A DNA stretch of 64,000 nucleotides. Origin: JOPF136 sp963773835. GTDB taxonomy: Bacteria; Acidobacteriota; Terriglobia; Acidiferrales; UBA7541. Location: the NCBI GenBank assembly GCA_963773835.1, contig CAVZCQ010000003.1, forward strand, positions 458,402 through 522,401, in the 5' to 3' direction. The notes under the pieces are model-generated. The model saw nothing but the letters and a program-made list of their open reading frames with translations. It was not told the origin of the DNA and did not search any database. Made by a program: the position numbers and the translations under genes. Shown in pieces: positions 10,601 to 17,908 of the stretch (positions are counted from its first letter, which is position 1; the number at the start of each line of letters is the position of its first letter).

Positions 10601-11063
10601 TCAGCCGGCCCTCGTTGGCGACCTTGAGAGCGCGGACGTGAATCTGGTGACACTCCGTGCAGCGAACGTGGTTGGCCGCGTGCGACCCACTTGCCCAGTG
10701 CCGGACTCGTTCGTCTCGCGCGTGGCAGGCCAGACAGGCTTGATCGGCCTCACTGGGCGGCCGCTTGGCAAAGGCAATGATCTTGGAAACGTCTCCGCCA
10801 CCCTCCACGTGCAGGCTGCCGGACCCGTGGCAGTCCTCACATTCCACGCCCTGCTGGGCATGGTAAGCGTGCCGGAAATTGGTAGCCACTACCGAGTGGC
10901 AGGTGGTGCAAACATCCGATCCCACCCGTGCAGCCCCCGGGATCTGAGGCGCATCGGCCGCACGGTAACTCCAGGCGTGCGACTTCTTTTGCGCGGAGGA
11001 AGGCAAGCAGAGTGACAGGAGAGACAGCACGACAACAGTGGCGCTCAATTTGGTTTTGTGCAT
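7656..11063 (-). CDS. Decahaem c-type cytochrome fused to an MtrB/PioB-like outer-membrane barrel
   Basis: A 1135-residue fusion. Residues 1-24 are a Sec signal peptide (ending PSSAQ). Ten CxxCH haem sites follow at about 52, 75, 110, 135, 187, 213, 237, 259, 282 and 301, as in MtrA/DmsE/PioA decahaem cytochromes. A low-complexity linker (about 310-400) leads to some 700 residues of alternating aromatic-rich strands ending VYVGRSW, with a terminal Trp as in outer-membrane barrels of the MtrB/PioB family. In Shewanella and Rhodopseudomonas these are two proteins (MtrA+MtrB, PioA+PioB) that move electrons across the outer membrane. No extracellular cytochrome is seen nearby. A multicopper oxidase gene diverges from it. 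Direction of electron flow cannot be told. Confidence 0.88.
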   Translation of the reverse strand: MHKTKLSATVVVLSLLSLCLPSSAQKKSHAWSYRAADAPQIPGAARVGSDVCTTCHSVVATNFRHAYHAQQGVECEDCHGSGSLHVEGGGDVSKIIAFAKRPPSEADQACLACHARDERVRHWASGSHAANHVRCTECHQIHVRALKVANEGRLSFDTATRGAFLASSVSPETNVKLRSPSATNDACLKCHRTEGAQLSMPYHHPLREGKMSCVDCHDPHGGAVGNNLRKGSKNQLCLGCHAQYRGPFAYQHPPVTEDCMICHTAHGSPNTNLLNVSEPALCLQCHAGHHDGASLPIADRCTNCHAPIHGSDVPTPSGGSRFFEKGCSEVVLRSNACPPPPMGPVRPPVLSTQSASMRHAVPSQMPSYGIGAASAALGMFSSGYFPRLSAGHMGAGNSGPADNEEGAASSAFSITPGAYRFVQGSGFLGRVGEYDSLEQSAGTDVVTAYVSPQNHLTVVSRANVLSGDDYSAASQLTAGEWLQVGFDTRSFVQQQDHYPFYAFPLLDMGTANPPCQPPQSSADCTTDSIPSQSIFGMTRRLGSAYARIKVPKLPVHLFVKGDWQARAGTTQLAYLDENTTAAAYVPNPMPPPNMLNSTCGQQCHYISQFQQANYTTRNISGGADIDLGAVRLTFEHAFSSFNDRLVFPTGTFTGPFTPSADNFGVSDRGGFGPPAGPTPPDVNFGSFFLQIPAPNQASTDSLRLNWTASPRLAFNGSVSYTRLRDLYTRYPQNSFDTDETLIWRPLDRLRATADYHQHNVINDFIPYYSLYGNVSYHDHWEGLRLDYELPKGFDVEGYYKRSGITRSNASLWPQFYSVDNTDLMTVVPSSIGNTAGLALRYHDGGRWSARAGNEWTGTHDPGYLTVPQSNNRTFANVWLTPAKWLVFSNDVNIIVQDAFPAVPLPNTPNGTPRPLASPGFNVNIQGLPPTFQRRNRFYTETASATLRPVPGWILGLGYSYQQNNLTTYMAFQNDSGTGYILDEPSVPYKQIIQAYWGESTYTFEKRWGLNFRLTYNSSRSGMRPDVNPADAAQLGNQFLQSAASPIPFNQALFGTPGQPICTPGAPTALCNVQLIATQVSQVIVPQWIGESKAYYHLPNRFEAGFIFYYGSYRDYFNPSLNGVLRTYSVYVGRSW

Positions 11064-11259
11064 GACCCACCCCGAGCACCGATCCTATGAACAGAATCGG
11101 CACAACATGGCAAAACAGTAGATTGGCGGAGCGCGTTCTACCGTGACTCCCGTCACCCTGCGGTGTGTTCACCGGTATTTCCCTTTTGACCTCCCAGCCG
11201 CCCGGAACGCCAAATGCCAACGCCCCCGGAGGCGGAGCGCCACCTGCGGTTTGCTTACA

Positions 11260-11490
11260 GAACGGCACGGGTACAAACTCGGCCCCGCCACCCCGTACCC
11301 CATTCTCCACCGGCTTGGGGAACAAGGGTTGCTGCGCTCCTTTGCGCGCACGGAGGCGGGGAAGATCTACCGCGTCTTTTGTGCCACATCAGCCGGTCGG
11401 GAGGCATTGCACAGCGCGTGGGGAAAAGTCCGCGGACTGTGTGGTGAGCCGTTGGAGCGGGAACCATCCGCTCGACGGAGGATGCGATGA
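11260..11490 (+). pseudogene. PadR-type winged-helix regulator fragment
   Basis: The reading frame ending at 11490 contains HGYKLGPATPYPILHRL, followed by GLLR and later TSAGREAL. This is the pattern of the winged helix of PadR regulators (YPxLxRLExxGL, then TxxGRxxL). The first recognition helix expected before it is missing, and the frame upstream of about 11260 is unlike any protein. Its stop overlaps the ATG of the multicopper oxidase (ATGA at 11487-11490), so it was probably the first gene of an operon and has lost its 5' end. It might still be translated as a short protein. Confidence 0.5.
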
Positions 11491-13004
11491 AAAATGCCGC
11501 AAACTCGAGACGGGAATTTCTGAAGGCAACTGGTCTGGCGGCAGCGGGAGCTATTCTTTCCGAGACAGACGCCAGGGCGCGCACGATTCTTCCTTCGCCT
11601 CCTCCGCTGCCGGTCACCGAACCGGACGAGACGGTTCCTGCCGACTACACGCTGCACATCCAGGCCACCCCACTCGAGATCGCTCCCAACCACATCGTTT
11701 CGGTCAACACCTACAACGGGCAGTTCCCTGGCCCGATCCTCCGCATGAAAGAAGGCCGGCAGGTGATCGTGGACGCGTACAACGACACGGACACCCCGGA
11801 GCAGTTGCACTGGCACGGCCAATTTCTGCCCACCGACGTCGATGGAGCCGCGGAGGAAGGTACGCCGTACATCCCCGCGCAAGGCAAGCGCCGCATCGTC
11901 TTTACGCCGAAGCCCGCAGGCTTCCGCTTCTATCACACGCACAACCGTGCCGGCGCCGACCTCTCCGCCGGTCTCTATAGCGGCCAGGCCGGACCGGTCT
12001 ATATCGAGCCGAGGCAGGAGCCGGGCCGGTACGATCGCGAAGCTTTTCTGGTATTGAAGGAATTCGAGCCCACCTTCAGCCGCGGCGGCGATATGGCGCA
12101 GGATTTTCTTTCTCCCTCTACGCGCGTAAAGGCGCTCGAAGCCGAGGGCGAGTCGGCCATGAAGGCCTCGCTGGCACGCGGCATGCCCCACGGCTACGAA
12201 GTCGGCTACCGCTCGTTCACCATCAACGGGCGCATGCTCGGACATGGCGAGCCGGTCCGCGTCAAACCGCGCGAGCGCGTCCTCTTTCATATACTGAACG
12301 CCAGCGCCACGGAAATTCGCAGTCTCGCGCTGCCGGGCCACAGTTTTCAGGTTGTGGCGCTCGATGGCAATCCGGTGCCGAATCCTGCCGAGGTTCCCAC
12401 GCTCTGGATCGGCACGGCGGAACGCGTCTCCGCCATCGTGGAAATGAATCATTCCGGTGTGTGGATTCTCGGCGATCTGGACAACGACGATCGCCGCCAC
12501 GGCATGGGCATCGTCGTCGAATACGCAGGGAGCACGGGGAAGCCGCAGTGGATCGCGCCCCCGGCGGCTCGCTGGAACTACGCTCGATTCGGCAAATCCG
12601 GCACCGCCGCACCCACCCCGGACGAGACCATCGAAATGAAGTTCGCCAAGGATAATGCCGCGGACCACGGCTTCAATCGCTGGACCATCAATGGCGTCGC
12701 CTATCCCATGACCAATGACATGGTCCCTGCGTCGTTTCATGTGAAGCAGGGCAGGCGGTACCGTCTGCACATGCGCAACGCCAGCGACGACATCCATCCC
12801 ATCCACCTCCACCGGCACAGTTTCGAGCTGGTGAATCTCGCGGGAACGCCCACCTCTGGAATCTTGAAGGACGTGCTGATGCTGGGCGGATACCAGGAGG
12901 CCGCGGTGGATTTCGTCGCCGACGATCCAGGCCTCACGCTGTTCCATTGCCACCAGCAGCTCCACATGGACTTCGGGTTCATGACCCTGTTCGACTACGT
13001 ATGA
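11487..13004 (+). CDS. TAT-exported multicopper oxidase
   Basis: The 505-residue protein starts with a twin-arginine signal (SRREFLKATG, cut near residue 30). It has three cupredoxin domains with all four copper motifs: HWHG (108-111), HTH (150-152), HPIHLH (from 437) and HCHQQLH (487-493), which give the type 1 copper Cys488 and the trinuclear cluster. FM after the last His supplies a possible axial Met. Such laccase-like enzymes oxidise metals or phenolics and reduce O2 to water in the periplasm. It diverges from the outer-membrane cytochrome fusion, so a shared metal-oxidation role is possible, but this is inference. Confidence 0.92.
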   Translation: MKNAANSRREFLKATGLAAAGAILSETDARARTILPSPPPLPVTEPDETVPADYTLHIQATPLEIAPNHIVSVNTYNGQFPGPILRMKEGRQVIVDAYNDTDTPEQLHWHGQFLPTDVDGAAEEGTPYIPAQGKRRIVFTPKPAGFRFYHTHNRAGADLSAGLYSGQAGPVYIEPRQEPGRYDREAFLVLKEFEPTFSRGGDMAQDFLSPSTRVKALEAEGESAMKASLARGMPHGYEVGYRSFTINGRMLGHGEPVRVKPRERVLFHILNASATEIRSLALPGHSFQVVALDGNPVPNPAEVPTLWIGTAERVSAIVEMNHSGVWILGDLDNDDRRHGMGIVVEYAGSTGKPQWIAPPAARWNYARFGKSGTAAPTPDETIEMKFAKDNAADHGFNRWTINGVAYPMTNDMVPASFHVKQGRRYRLHMRNASDDIHPIHLHRHSFELVNLAGTPTSGILKDVLMLGGYQEAAVDFVADDPGLTLFHCHQQLHMDFGFMTLFDYV

Positions 13005-13087
13005 CCGATTCGCGAGCGGGCCCGAACCGCAACCATCCCGATGCCGCATAATAGTTGTCTCTCGCCGTTCTCCGGCGAGCGGCCCTC

Positions 13088-14476
13088 ATGACCTACGACG
13101 AAGCCGTCCACGACCTGCTTGCTCTGGGCAAAGAGCTCTCCGCGCCCCGCCAGGCGCGCGTGCAGAAGTTCGACCTGGAAAACATCACCCGGCTGGCCGA
13201 GCGCATGGGCGCGCCGCATCGTGCCATTCCCTGCGCCCACGTGGCGGGGACGAACGGCAAAGGCTCGACTGCAGCCATACTCGAATCCATCCTCTACGCC
13301 TCCGGCGCGCGCACCGGCCTCTACACTTCGCCGCACCTCGAGCGCATCAACGAGCGCATCCGCGTGAACGGCCTGGAAATCTACGACCACGATTTCGCCT
13401 CCGCGTTCACCCGCGTGCAGTCCCACATCGAGCAGATGCTCGCTTCCGGCGAGCTCGCCGCTCATCCCACCTTTTTCGAATGCATCGCCGCCATGGCCTT
13501 CGACCATTTTCTCCGCGCCCGCGTGGAGTTCTCCGTTTACGAGGTCGGCCTGGGCGGGCGCTTCGATGCCACGAATATCCTCCAGCCCGAGCTCGCCATC
13601 ATTACCGCCATTGATTTCGACCACGAGGAATTTCTCGGCCATTCCATCCCGGAGATCGCGGCGGAAAAAGCGGGCATCCTCAAACCCGGCGTCACGGTCA
13701 TCTCCGCCGCCGAACATCCCGAGGCCTCCGCCGTGGTGCTTCGCCGCGCCGCGGAACTGGGCATCGGCCCCGACAATTTTGTGGATGTGGCCGCCTCCTA
13801 TCATCTGGAGGTTTTCGAAGCCGGCCCGCAGGGTTCGCGCGCGCGCGCCGAATGCCTCCGCGACGGCTGGCAACTCGATTTCGCGCTCCCGCTTCCCGGC
13901 CGTTTCCAGCTTCGCAACGCGCTCAACGCCATCGCCGCCGCGCGCGCCCTCCAGGCCCGCCGCTTCCCGCTGGTGGAAGACGCCATCTACGGTGGCCTCG
14001 CCGCCGTGCGCTGGCCCGGGCGGCTGGAGCGCATTGCCGAGCGGCCCGACGTCTACCTCGACGGAACCCACAACACCGCCGGCGCTCGCGAGCTCGCCGC
14101 GTTCTGGCAGGAGCATTTCGATGGGCGCAACATCCATCTCGTCTTCGGCGCCGTGCGCGACAAAGCCGTGGACGAAGTCGCCGGCCTGCTCTTTCCCCAC
14201 GCGGCCTCCGTGATTCTGACCGCGGCGCGCACCTCCCGCGCCATTTCTCCGCCCGCGCTCGCCGATCTCGTCGCGCATCACGCCGCCAACGTGGAAGTGA
14301 TTGCCGAGCCCGAGCTGGCCTTCGAGCGCGCCCTCCAGCGGGCGCATCCCTCCGACGCCGTCTTCGTTACCGGCTCGCTCTACCTCGTCGGCGATCTGCG
14401 CCGCTGGTGGCGCCAGCGCCATCCCGGCGACACCGGCCTCGACCGCGCGGCCGCCGGCCCGCCGCGCCAGAGGTAG
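13088..14476 (+). CDS. folC: Folylpolyglutamate synthase / dihydrofolate synthase
   Basis: FolC adds glutamate to dihydropteroate and folates using ATP. The 462-residue product has the P-loop AGTNGKGST near residue 56, the Mur-ligase-type motif EVGLGGRFDATN near residue 150, and DGTHNTAGA near residue 322, which starts the C-terminal domain. I chose ATG 13088; an in-frame start 33 nt upstream (13055) is possible but adds residues not typical of the family. It stands alone, followed by plsC on the same strand. Confidence 0.93.
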   Translation: MTYDEAVHDLLALGKELSAPRQARVQKFDLENITRLAERMGAPHRAIPCAHVAGTNGKGSTAAILESILYASGARTGLYTSPHLERINERIRVNGLEIYDHDFASAFTRVQSHIEQMLASGELAAHPTFFECIAAMAFDHFLRARVEFSVYEVGLGGRFDATNILQPELAIITAIDFDHEEFLGHSIPEIAAEKAGILKPGVTVISAAEHPEASAVVLRRAAELGIGPDNFVDVAASYHLEVFEAGPQGSRARAECLRDGWQLDFALPLPGRFQLRNALNAIAAARALQARRFPLVEDAIYGGLAAVRWPGRLERIAERPDVYLDGTHNTAGARELAAFWQEHFDGRNIHLVFGAVRDKAVDEVAGLLFPHAASVILTAARTSRAISPPALADLVAHHAANVEVIAEPELAFERALQRAHPSDAVFVTGSLYLVGDLRRWWRQRHPGDTGLDRAAAGPPRQR

Positions 14477-14641
14477 CTCCGCTCGGTTCCGGAATTTCCT
14501 GCTCCGTGCTCTCCGCGTCTCCGTGTCCTCCGTGTTGATTCTTGTCTTTTCTCTCTCTGCCGCTGTCCCAGGCATTCGCCTCCCCAATGGCACTAATCGA
14601 GAATCACAGGTATCGTCTCCTCGCCCCCGGAGGGGAAGCCG

Positions 14642-15418
14642 TTGGACTCTGTTGCGAGCGGGAAATCTACGGGTCCGGCAGGCCGGCTCGGCGAACTGGT
14701 GAGCTACGTGCGCTCGCTGGTGGTCACCATTCCGCTCATCTACCTGCTCACCATTCTCTGGGGCACCCTTTCCGCCTTCGCCGCGATTGCCGACTCCTCC
14801 GGCCGCCTCCAGCATCGCTGCGCGCGCAGGTGGGCGCGCTGCCTGTTGGCCGTTTGCGGCGTGCGGGTGCTCGTTCGCGGCGCGGAGCACATCGCACCCG
14901 GCTCCATCTGCGTATGGACCGCGAACCATCAGAGTTATCTCGATATTCCCGTGGTGTTCGCCTGGCTTCCCGCCGACTTTCGCATCATGGCGAAGGCCTC
15001 GCTCTTCCATTTCCCTTTTCTCGGCTGGCATCTGCGCCGTTCGGGCCACATGCCCGTGGAGCGCGACAATCCCGCGCGCGCCGCGCGCAGCCTGCTCGCC
15101 GCTGCCGCGCACGTGCGCCGAGGGACAGCCGTGTTCATTTTTCCCGAGGGCGGACGTTCGCCGGATGGGCAACTCCAGGAATTCAAAACCGGCGCCTTTC
15201 TGCTGGCCATCAAAGCGGAAACTCCCGTCGTCCCCGTCACGATCCGCGGGACCATTGCGGTGCTTCCCATGCACTCCTGGAACGTACGCCCCAGCGCCGT
15301 CGAACTCGTGCTCCACGCGCCCATCCCCACGGCCGGAATGACCAGCCACTCCTCCGAAACGCTGGCGGCGCAGGTGCGCGAGGTCATCGCCCGCGACCTC
15401 AATTCCAATTCTTCGTAA
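14642..15418 (+). CDS. plsC: 1-acyl-sn-glycerol-3-phosphate acyltransferase (PlsC family)
   Basis: The 258-residue membrane enzyme makes phosphatidic acid. After an N-terminal hydrophobic helix (about 25-55) come the acyltransferase motifs: NHQSYLD (the NHx4D catalytic block, near residue 98), a central basic block, and FPEGGRSPDG near residue 165, which binds glycerol phosphate. The length is typical. It follows folC by 165 nt. That gap contains a degenerate CTCCGCGTCTCCGTG-type sequence and no gene. Confidence 0.88.
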   Translation: MDSVASGKSTGPAGRLGELVSYVRSLVVTIPLIYLLTILWGTLSAFAAIADSSGRLQHRCARRWARCLLAVCGVRVLVRGAEHIAPGSICVWTANHQSYLDIPVVFAWLPADFRIMAKASLFHFPFLGWHLRRSGHMPVERDNPARAARSLLAAAAHVRRGTAVFIFPEGGRSPDGQLQEFKTGAFLLAIKAETPVVPVTIRGTIAVLPMHSWNVRPSAVELVLHAPIPTAGMTSHSSETLAAQVREVIARDLNSNSS

Positions 15419-15831
15419 TTTTCGGTTCAGCATTTCTGGTCTTTGGCTCCTGAGATTTGCACTGCCGAGGGTAGTCAATGACTCAAAGTGTCAGGAATCC
15501 TCCCGGTCCAATCTGTCAGGGATGCGCCCGGTCCGTACCAATGGGGGGTACCCCCTCCCCCCGGAGTGTCCAAACCCATGAAAATGCGCGAGTTGGAAAT
15601 TTGGGAATGAAGCGGAGTGCCGAAACGCAAGAAAATGCAGGGGATAGGGAAGGGGGATTTTGACGCAAGGACGCCGAGATCGCACAGAGGGGTGATGGGG
15701 CCGAGGGTCGAAACCGAGAGCGGAGAGCGGATAGGAGACTGCCATACTTTTGCTTTTGAACAGGAATATCGCCCCTCCCCCCGGTTTTTGCATGTGCAGA
15801 AATAAAAGGAGTTGGCCCGGGGATTATGTAC
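15419..15831. other. Intergenic stretch before the IS1595-type transposase
   Basis: About 410 bases with no convincing gene on either strand. It holds a GC-rich near-palindrome at about 15541-15556 (GGGGGGTACCCCC) and pyrimidine runs. Part of this is likely the left flank of the insertion sequence, but I could not match terminal inverted repeats with confidence. Confidence 0.5.
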
Positions 15832-15859
15832 TTGACACAGACAGACGTTTCTGTTAGCT
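15832..15859 (+). promoter_or_regulatory. Promoter of the IS1595-type transposase
   Basis: A consensus -35 box TTGACA (15832-15837) is followed after about 16-17 nt by a weak -10 (TTAGCT, 15854-15859). An AGAGG ribosome site lies at 15867-15871, 9 nt before the transposase ATG. The spacer contains the inverted repeat ACAGACGTTTCTGT. Confidence 0.5.
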
Positions 15860-15880
15860 TTGTGGCAGAGGATAAAGGCC

Positions 15881-16831
15881 ATGAAGCTGATAGACGTTCA
15901 CCGCCAGTTCAACACCCAAGACAAGTGCCTCGACTATCTGGTAGCGATGCGCTGGCCGAACGGTGTTTGCTGCATCGCATGTGGCTCGCTGAAAGTCTCC
16001 AAGATTACGCGCGAAAAGGCCGGGAAGAATAAGCAAACGCGCATTTATCAGTGCTTGGAGAAATCTTGCGGCCACCAGTTCAGCGCGACCGCTGGCACAA
16101 TCTTCCATGACTCACATCTGCCCCTAGAGAAGTGGTTTCTCGCAATCGCGTTAATCTGCGAAGCGAAAAAGAGCCTGTCAGCGAATCAGATGAGCCGTCA
16201 CTTGGGAGTGAATTACCGTACGGCTTGGCATCTGTGCCATAGAATCCGCGAAGCGATGATTGACCACTCCGAACAGTTAAAGGGCCGAGTCGAGATCGAC
16301 GAAACTTATATCGGCGCAAAGGTGATTCGCCGCGCAGACCGTCACAAGCCCCGGAAAGAAAAGGATGTCGTGCTCGGCATGGTGGAACGCGGCGGGAAGC
16401 TGCGTCTAGTCCACATTCCCGATACGAAATCCGCGATAATCCGCCCCGTGGTCAACAAGCACGTCAGCCGGGATGCGGGCATGATTATTACTGATGAGCA
16501 CGCGGCCTATCCGTTCGCGCTGGAAGGCCGATTCTACAAGCGGCACAAGACCGTGAATCACAGCAAGACCTACGGGATCGGGGAGATTCATACCAACACA
16601 ATCGAAAACGTGTTCTCCAACTTCAAGCGCGGAATCAAGGGTAGCTTCCATCACGTTTCGATAAAACATCTTCAACGGTACTGCGAGGAGTTCTCCTACC
16701 GCTTCAATCGGCGCGAGCAACAATCACAGATGTTCGGAGACACACTGCGGAGACTGGCGAGCGGGAACGCGCTGCCCTACAAAAGCCTCACGGCTTCGAC
16801 AGGAGAGGAGCTTTCGGGGCGCGTTTGCTAA
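15881..16831 (+). CDS. IS1595-family (ISXO2-like) transposase
   Basis: The 316-residue protein has an N-terminal zinc ribbon (CCIAC, then a later Cys pair in CLEKSCG) and a helix-turn-helix region (NQMSRHLGVNYRTAWHLCHR). The DDE-type core follows, with VEIDETYIGA, ITDEHAAYP and TIENVFSNFKRG. The size and motif order are those of ISXO2-like elements. I place the start at ATG 15881, because of its AGAGG site, rather than at the TTG 21 nt upstream. It appears intact. Its composition is lower in GC than the neighbours. It separates plsC from the tRNA-type operon. Confidence 0.92.
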   Translation: MKLIDVHRQFNTQDKCLDYLVAMRWPNGVCCIACGSLKVSKITREKAGKNKQTRIYQCLEKSCGHQFSATAGTIFHDSHLPLEKWFLAIALICEAKKSLSANQMSRHLGVNYRTAWHLCHRIREAMIDHSEQLKGRVEIDETYIGAKVIRRADRHKPRKEKDVVLGMVERGGKLRLVHIPDTKSAIIRPVVNKHVSRDAGMIITDEHAAYPFALEGRFYKRHKTVNHSKTYGIGEIHTNTIENVFSNFKRGIKGSFHHVSIKHLQRYCEEFSYRFNRREQQSQMFGDTLRRLASGNALPYKSLTASTGEELSGRVC

Positions 16832-17004
16832 TGGCCTTTATTTCCTTTCGGGGGACAGGATTCTGCCGGAGTAGCTTCCGCAACGTCTCATCGAACTTCG
16901 CCTTTTGTACGCGCATTGAGCCCCCCCTTGTCAAGACCCAGTACCTAACATACTAAATCTTGTGCCCCTAAATAGTTACCCCCTCCATTTCGTAGCTCTT
17001 TCGC

Positions 17005-17034
17005 TTGACGACGTATCTGGAAAAGGGGTACAAA
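17005..17034 (+). promoter_or_regulatory. Promoter for the hairpin/tRNA operon
   Basis: TTGACG (17005-17010) and TACAAA (17029-17034) are separated by 18 nt. The predicted start is at about 17041, exactly where the first of three hairpins begins. No protein gene follows before the two tRNA-like genes. Confidence 0.55.
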
Positions 17035-17040
17035 AAAGTT

Positions 17041-17119
17041 CGGGCCGGGATTCCAGTCCCGGCCCGGAAGCCACGCGCGGGTGGCGCATGTAGGATTGAA
17101 GCTCGCACTTCAATCCTAC
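17041..17119 (+). ncRNA. Three consecutive hairpins in the leader of the tRNA-like operon
   Basis: Hairpin 1 pairs 17041-17050 with 17057-17066 (10 bp, CGGGCCGGGA). Hairpin 2 pairs GCCAC at 17070-17074 with 17081-17085. Hairpin 3 pairs 17090-17101 with 17108-17119 (12 bp, GTAGGATTGAAG). None is followed by a T-run, so they do not look like terminators. They lie between the promoter and the first tRNA-like gene, in one predicted transcript. They may be processing or stability elements. Confidence 0.6.
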
Positions 17120-17170
17120 CCACGTCCCTCTCGCTGTGTCAAGGTTCAAAATTTGTTTATTTCGACCGAA

Positions 17171-17245
17171 GGCGGGAGTTCCGTAGGGAACGGATGCGCC
17201 CCTGCAAGGATGCACTATCCGGTTCGACTCCGGCTCCCGCCTCCA
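17171..17245 (+). tRNA. Non-canonical tRNA-Cys-like gene (GCA), 8/4 acceptor/T-stem architecture
   Basis: This 75-nt sequence folds with an 8-bp acceptor stem (GGCGGGAG with CTCCCGCC) and a 4-bp T stem (CCGG/CCGG) around the loop TTCGACT. It has an encoded CCA and U as discriminator, as in bacterial tRNA-Cys. In the normal 7/5 reading, the fifth T-stem pair would be a T-C mismatch. The D arm is TCCG/CGGA. The anticodon region reads CTGCAAG with GCA, but its stem is imperfect (one G-U, one C-A mismatch and no clean 7-nt loop). tRNAs with 8/4 stems have been described in Acidobacteria, including Cys-type ones; assignment to that class is my inference. It could be a degenerate tRNA-Cys. Confidence 0.65.
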
Positions 17246-17255
17246 GCCCTTGTAT

Positions 17256-17347
17256 GGAGAGGTGCGACAACGGTCACTCGGCGCGACTTATAATCGCAGG
17301 CCATGCTGCTTACACAGCATGTCTGGGTTCAAGTCCCAGCCTCTCCG
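17256..17347 (+). tRNA. Non-canonical class II tRNA, Ser-like body with UAU anticodon
   Basis: This 92-nt gene lies only 10 nt after the Cys-type tRNA. The acceptor is 7 bp (GGAGAGG/CCTCTCC) with discriminator G, and CCA is not encoded. The D stem is CGA/TCG with GG in the loop. The anticodon stem is GCGA/TCGC with loop CTTATAA, giving UAU at 34-36. The long variable arm is a 7-bp hairpin (CATGCTG/CAGCATG), and the T arm is CTGGG-TTCAAGT-CCCAG. The GGAGAG acceptor, G73 and long variable arm are tRNA-Ser features, yet UAU would read the Ile codon AUA. A Ser-charged tRNA with this anticodon would mistranslate AUA. The folding is clear; charging is inferred. Confidence 0.75.
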
Positions 17348-17908
17348 CACAAAATTTTTCAAAGAACGAATTCGGCTGCAAAAACGCACACACCCACGCG
17401 GCGGTTTCCTGCATTCCGCTTTTCACTGCTCTGGGGATAAATCGGGTGGGAAAATTTCCGGTTCTTGCTCGTCCACTTGCTCCCTCCCGGTACCGCCGCA
17501 AATACCGAGAAATGCCCACAACGCATCACAATGCATTGCAATGCGTTGCATCCCCAATCATCACCGGCTAGCAAACGTGCGTCAAGATATTTTTGATACC
17601 AGAAGTACCAGACGCTAGCAATGCTACCAGCGGGTACAGACAACGCGCTCTGTGTCAAATGCATAATCCCCGTTGGCCCCATGACGAGCGTATCTGTTGA
17701 ACCTGCGGAAGTTCAAGTGGGTGTGGAATGTGCAGATGCGAGGAGATTTTGTATCTGCAGAAGATGCGCGGCTTAGAAAAAGTGCGCGCGAGGGAGTCGC
17801 GCATGTGCACAATGTGCGGGAGTTACGGCGAAGTCTTTGCTGCGGCGCCAGGATTGGTCTCAGGTGTGACATAAATAGTCATCGCAGCGCCACTATACTG
17901 TAGAGTGA
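17348..17908. other. Intergenic stretch after the tRNA-like pair
   Basis: About 560 bases of lower GC content. Apart from a doubtful 51-codon Cys-rich frame (17621-17776) I see no gene. It contains a short repetitive patch at about 17519-17550 (CAACGCATCACAATGCATTG-like). No clear terminator follows the second tRNA-like gene. Confidence 0.5.
17621..17776 (+). CDS. Possible small Cys-rich protein (51 aa)
   Basis: An ATG-to-TAG frame of 51 codons with six cysteines arranged CVKC (residues 11-14), then C37, and CICRRC (44-49), a spacing that could bind zinc. There is no obvious ribosome site. Neighbouring frames in the same stretch are also rich in TGT/TGC codons, so chance is a real possibility. 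I list it because it follows a Cys-type tRNA gene. Confidence 0.25.
   Translation: MLPAGTDNALCVKCIIPVGPMTSVSVEPAEVQVGVECADARRFCICRRCAA

Noticed and set aside
12995..15478. 827-codon minus-strand frame across folC and plsC
   Set aside because: It is the mirror of two recognised genes; its sequence is low-complexity Gly/Glu/Arg/His.
15475..15882. 135-codon minus-strand frame upstream of the IS1595 transposase
   Set aside because: There is no protein character and no ribosome site, and it overlaps the transposase promoter.
17256..17347. Second tRNA as an ordinary tRNA-Leu or tRNA-Tyr
   Set aside because: The anticodon loop CTTATAA cannot give a Leu anticodon, and Tyr would need an A34 (AUA anticodon) with a shifted loop. 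The acceptor and G73 resemble tRNA-Ser.
17680..17874. Possible UGA-recoded (selenoprotein-like) frame with TGC either side of a TGA at 17698
   Set aside because: No SECIS-like hairpin or family match could be shown, and the stretch is generally rich in TGT/TGC in all frames.
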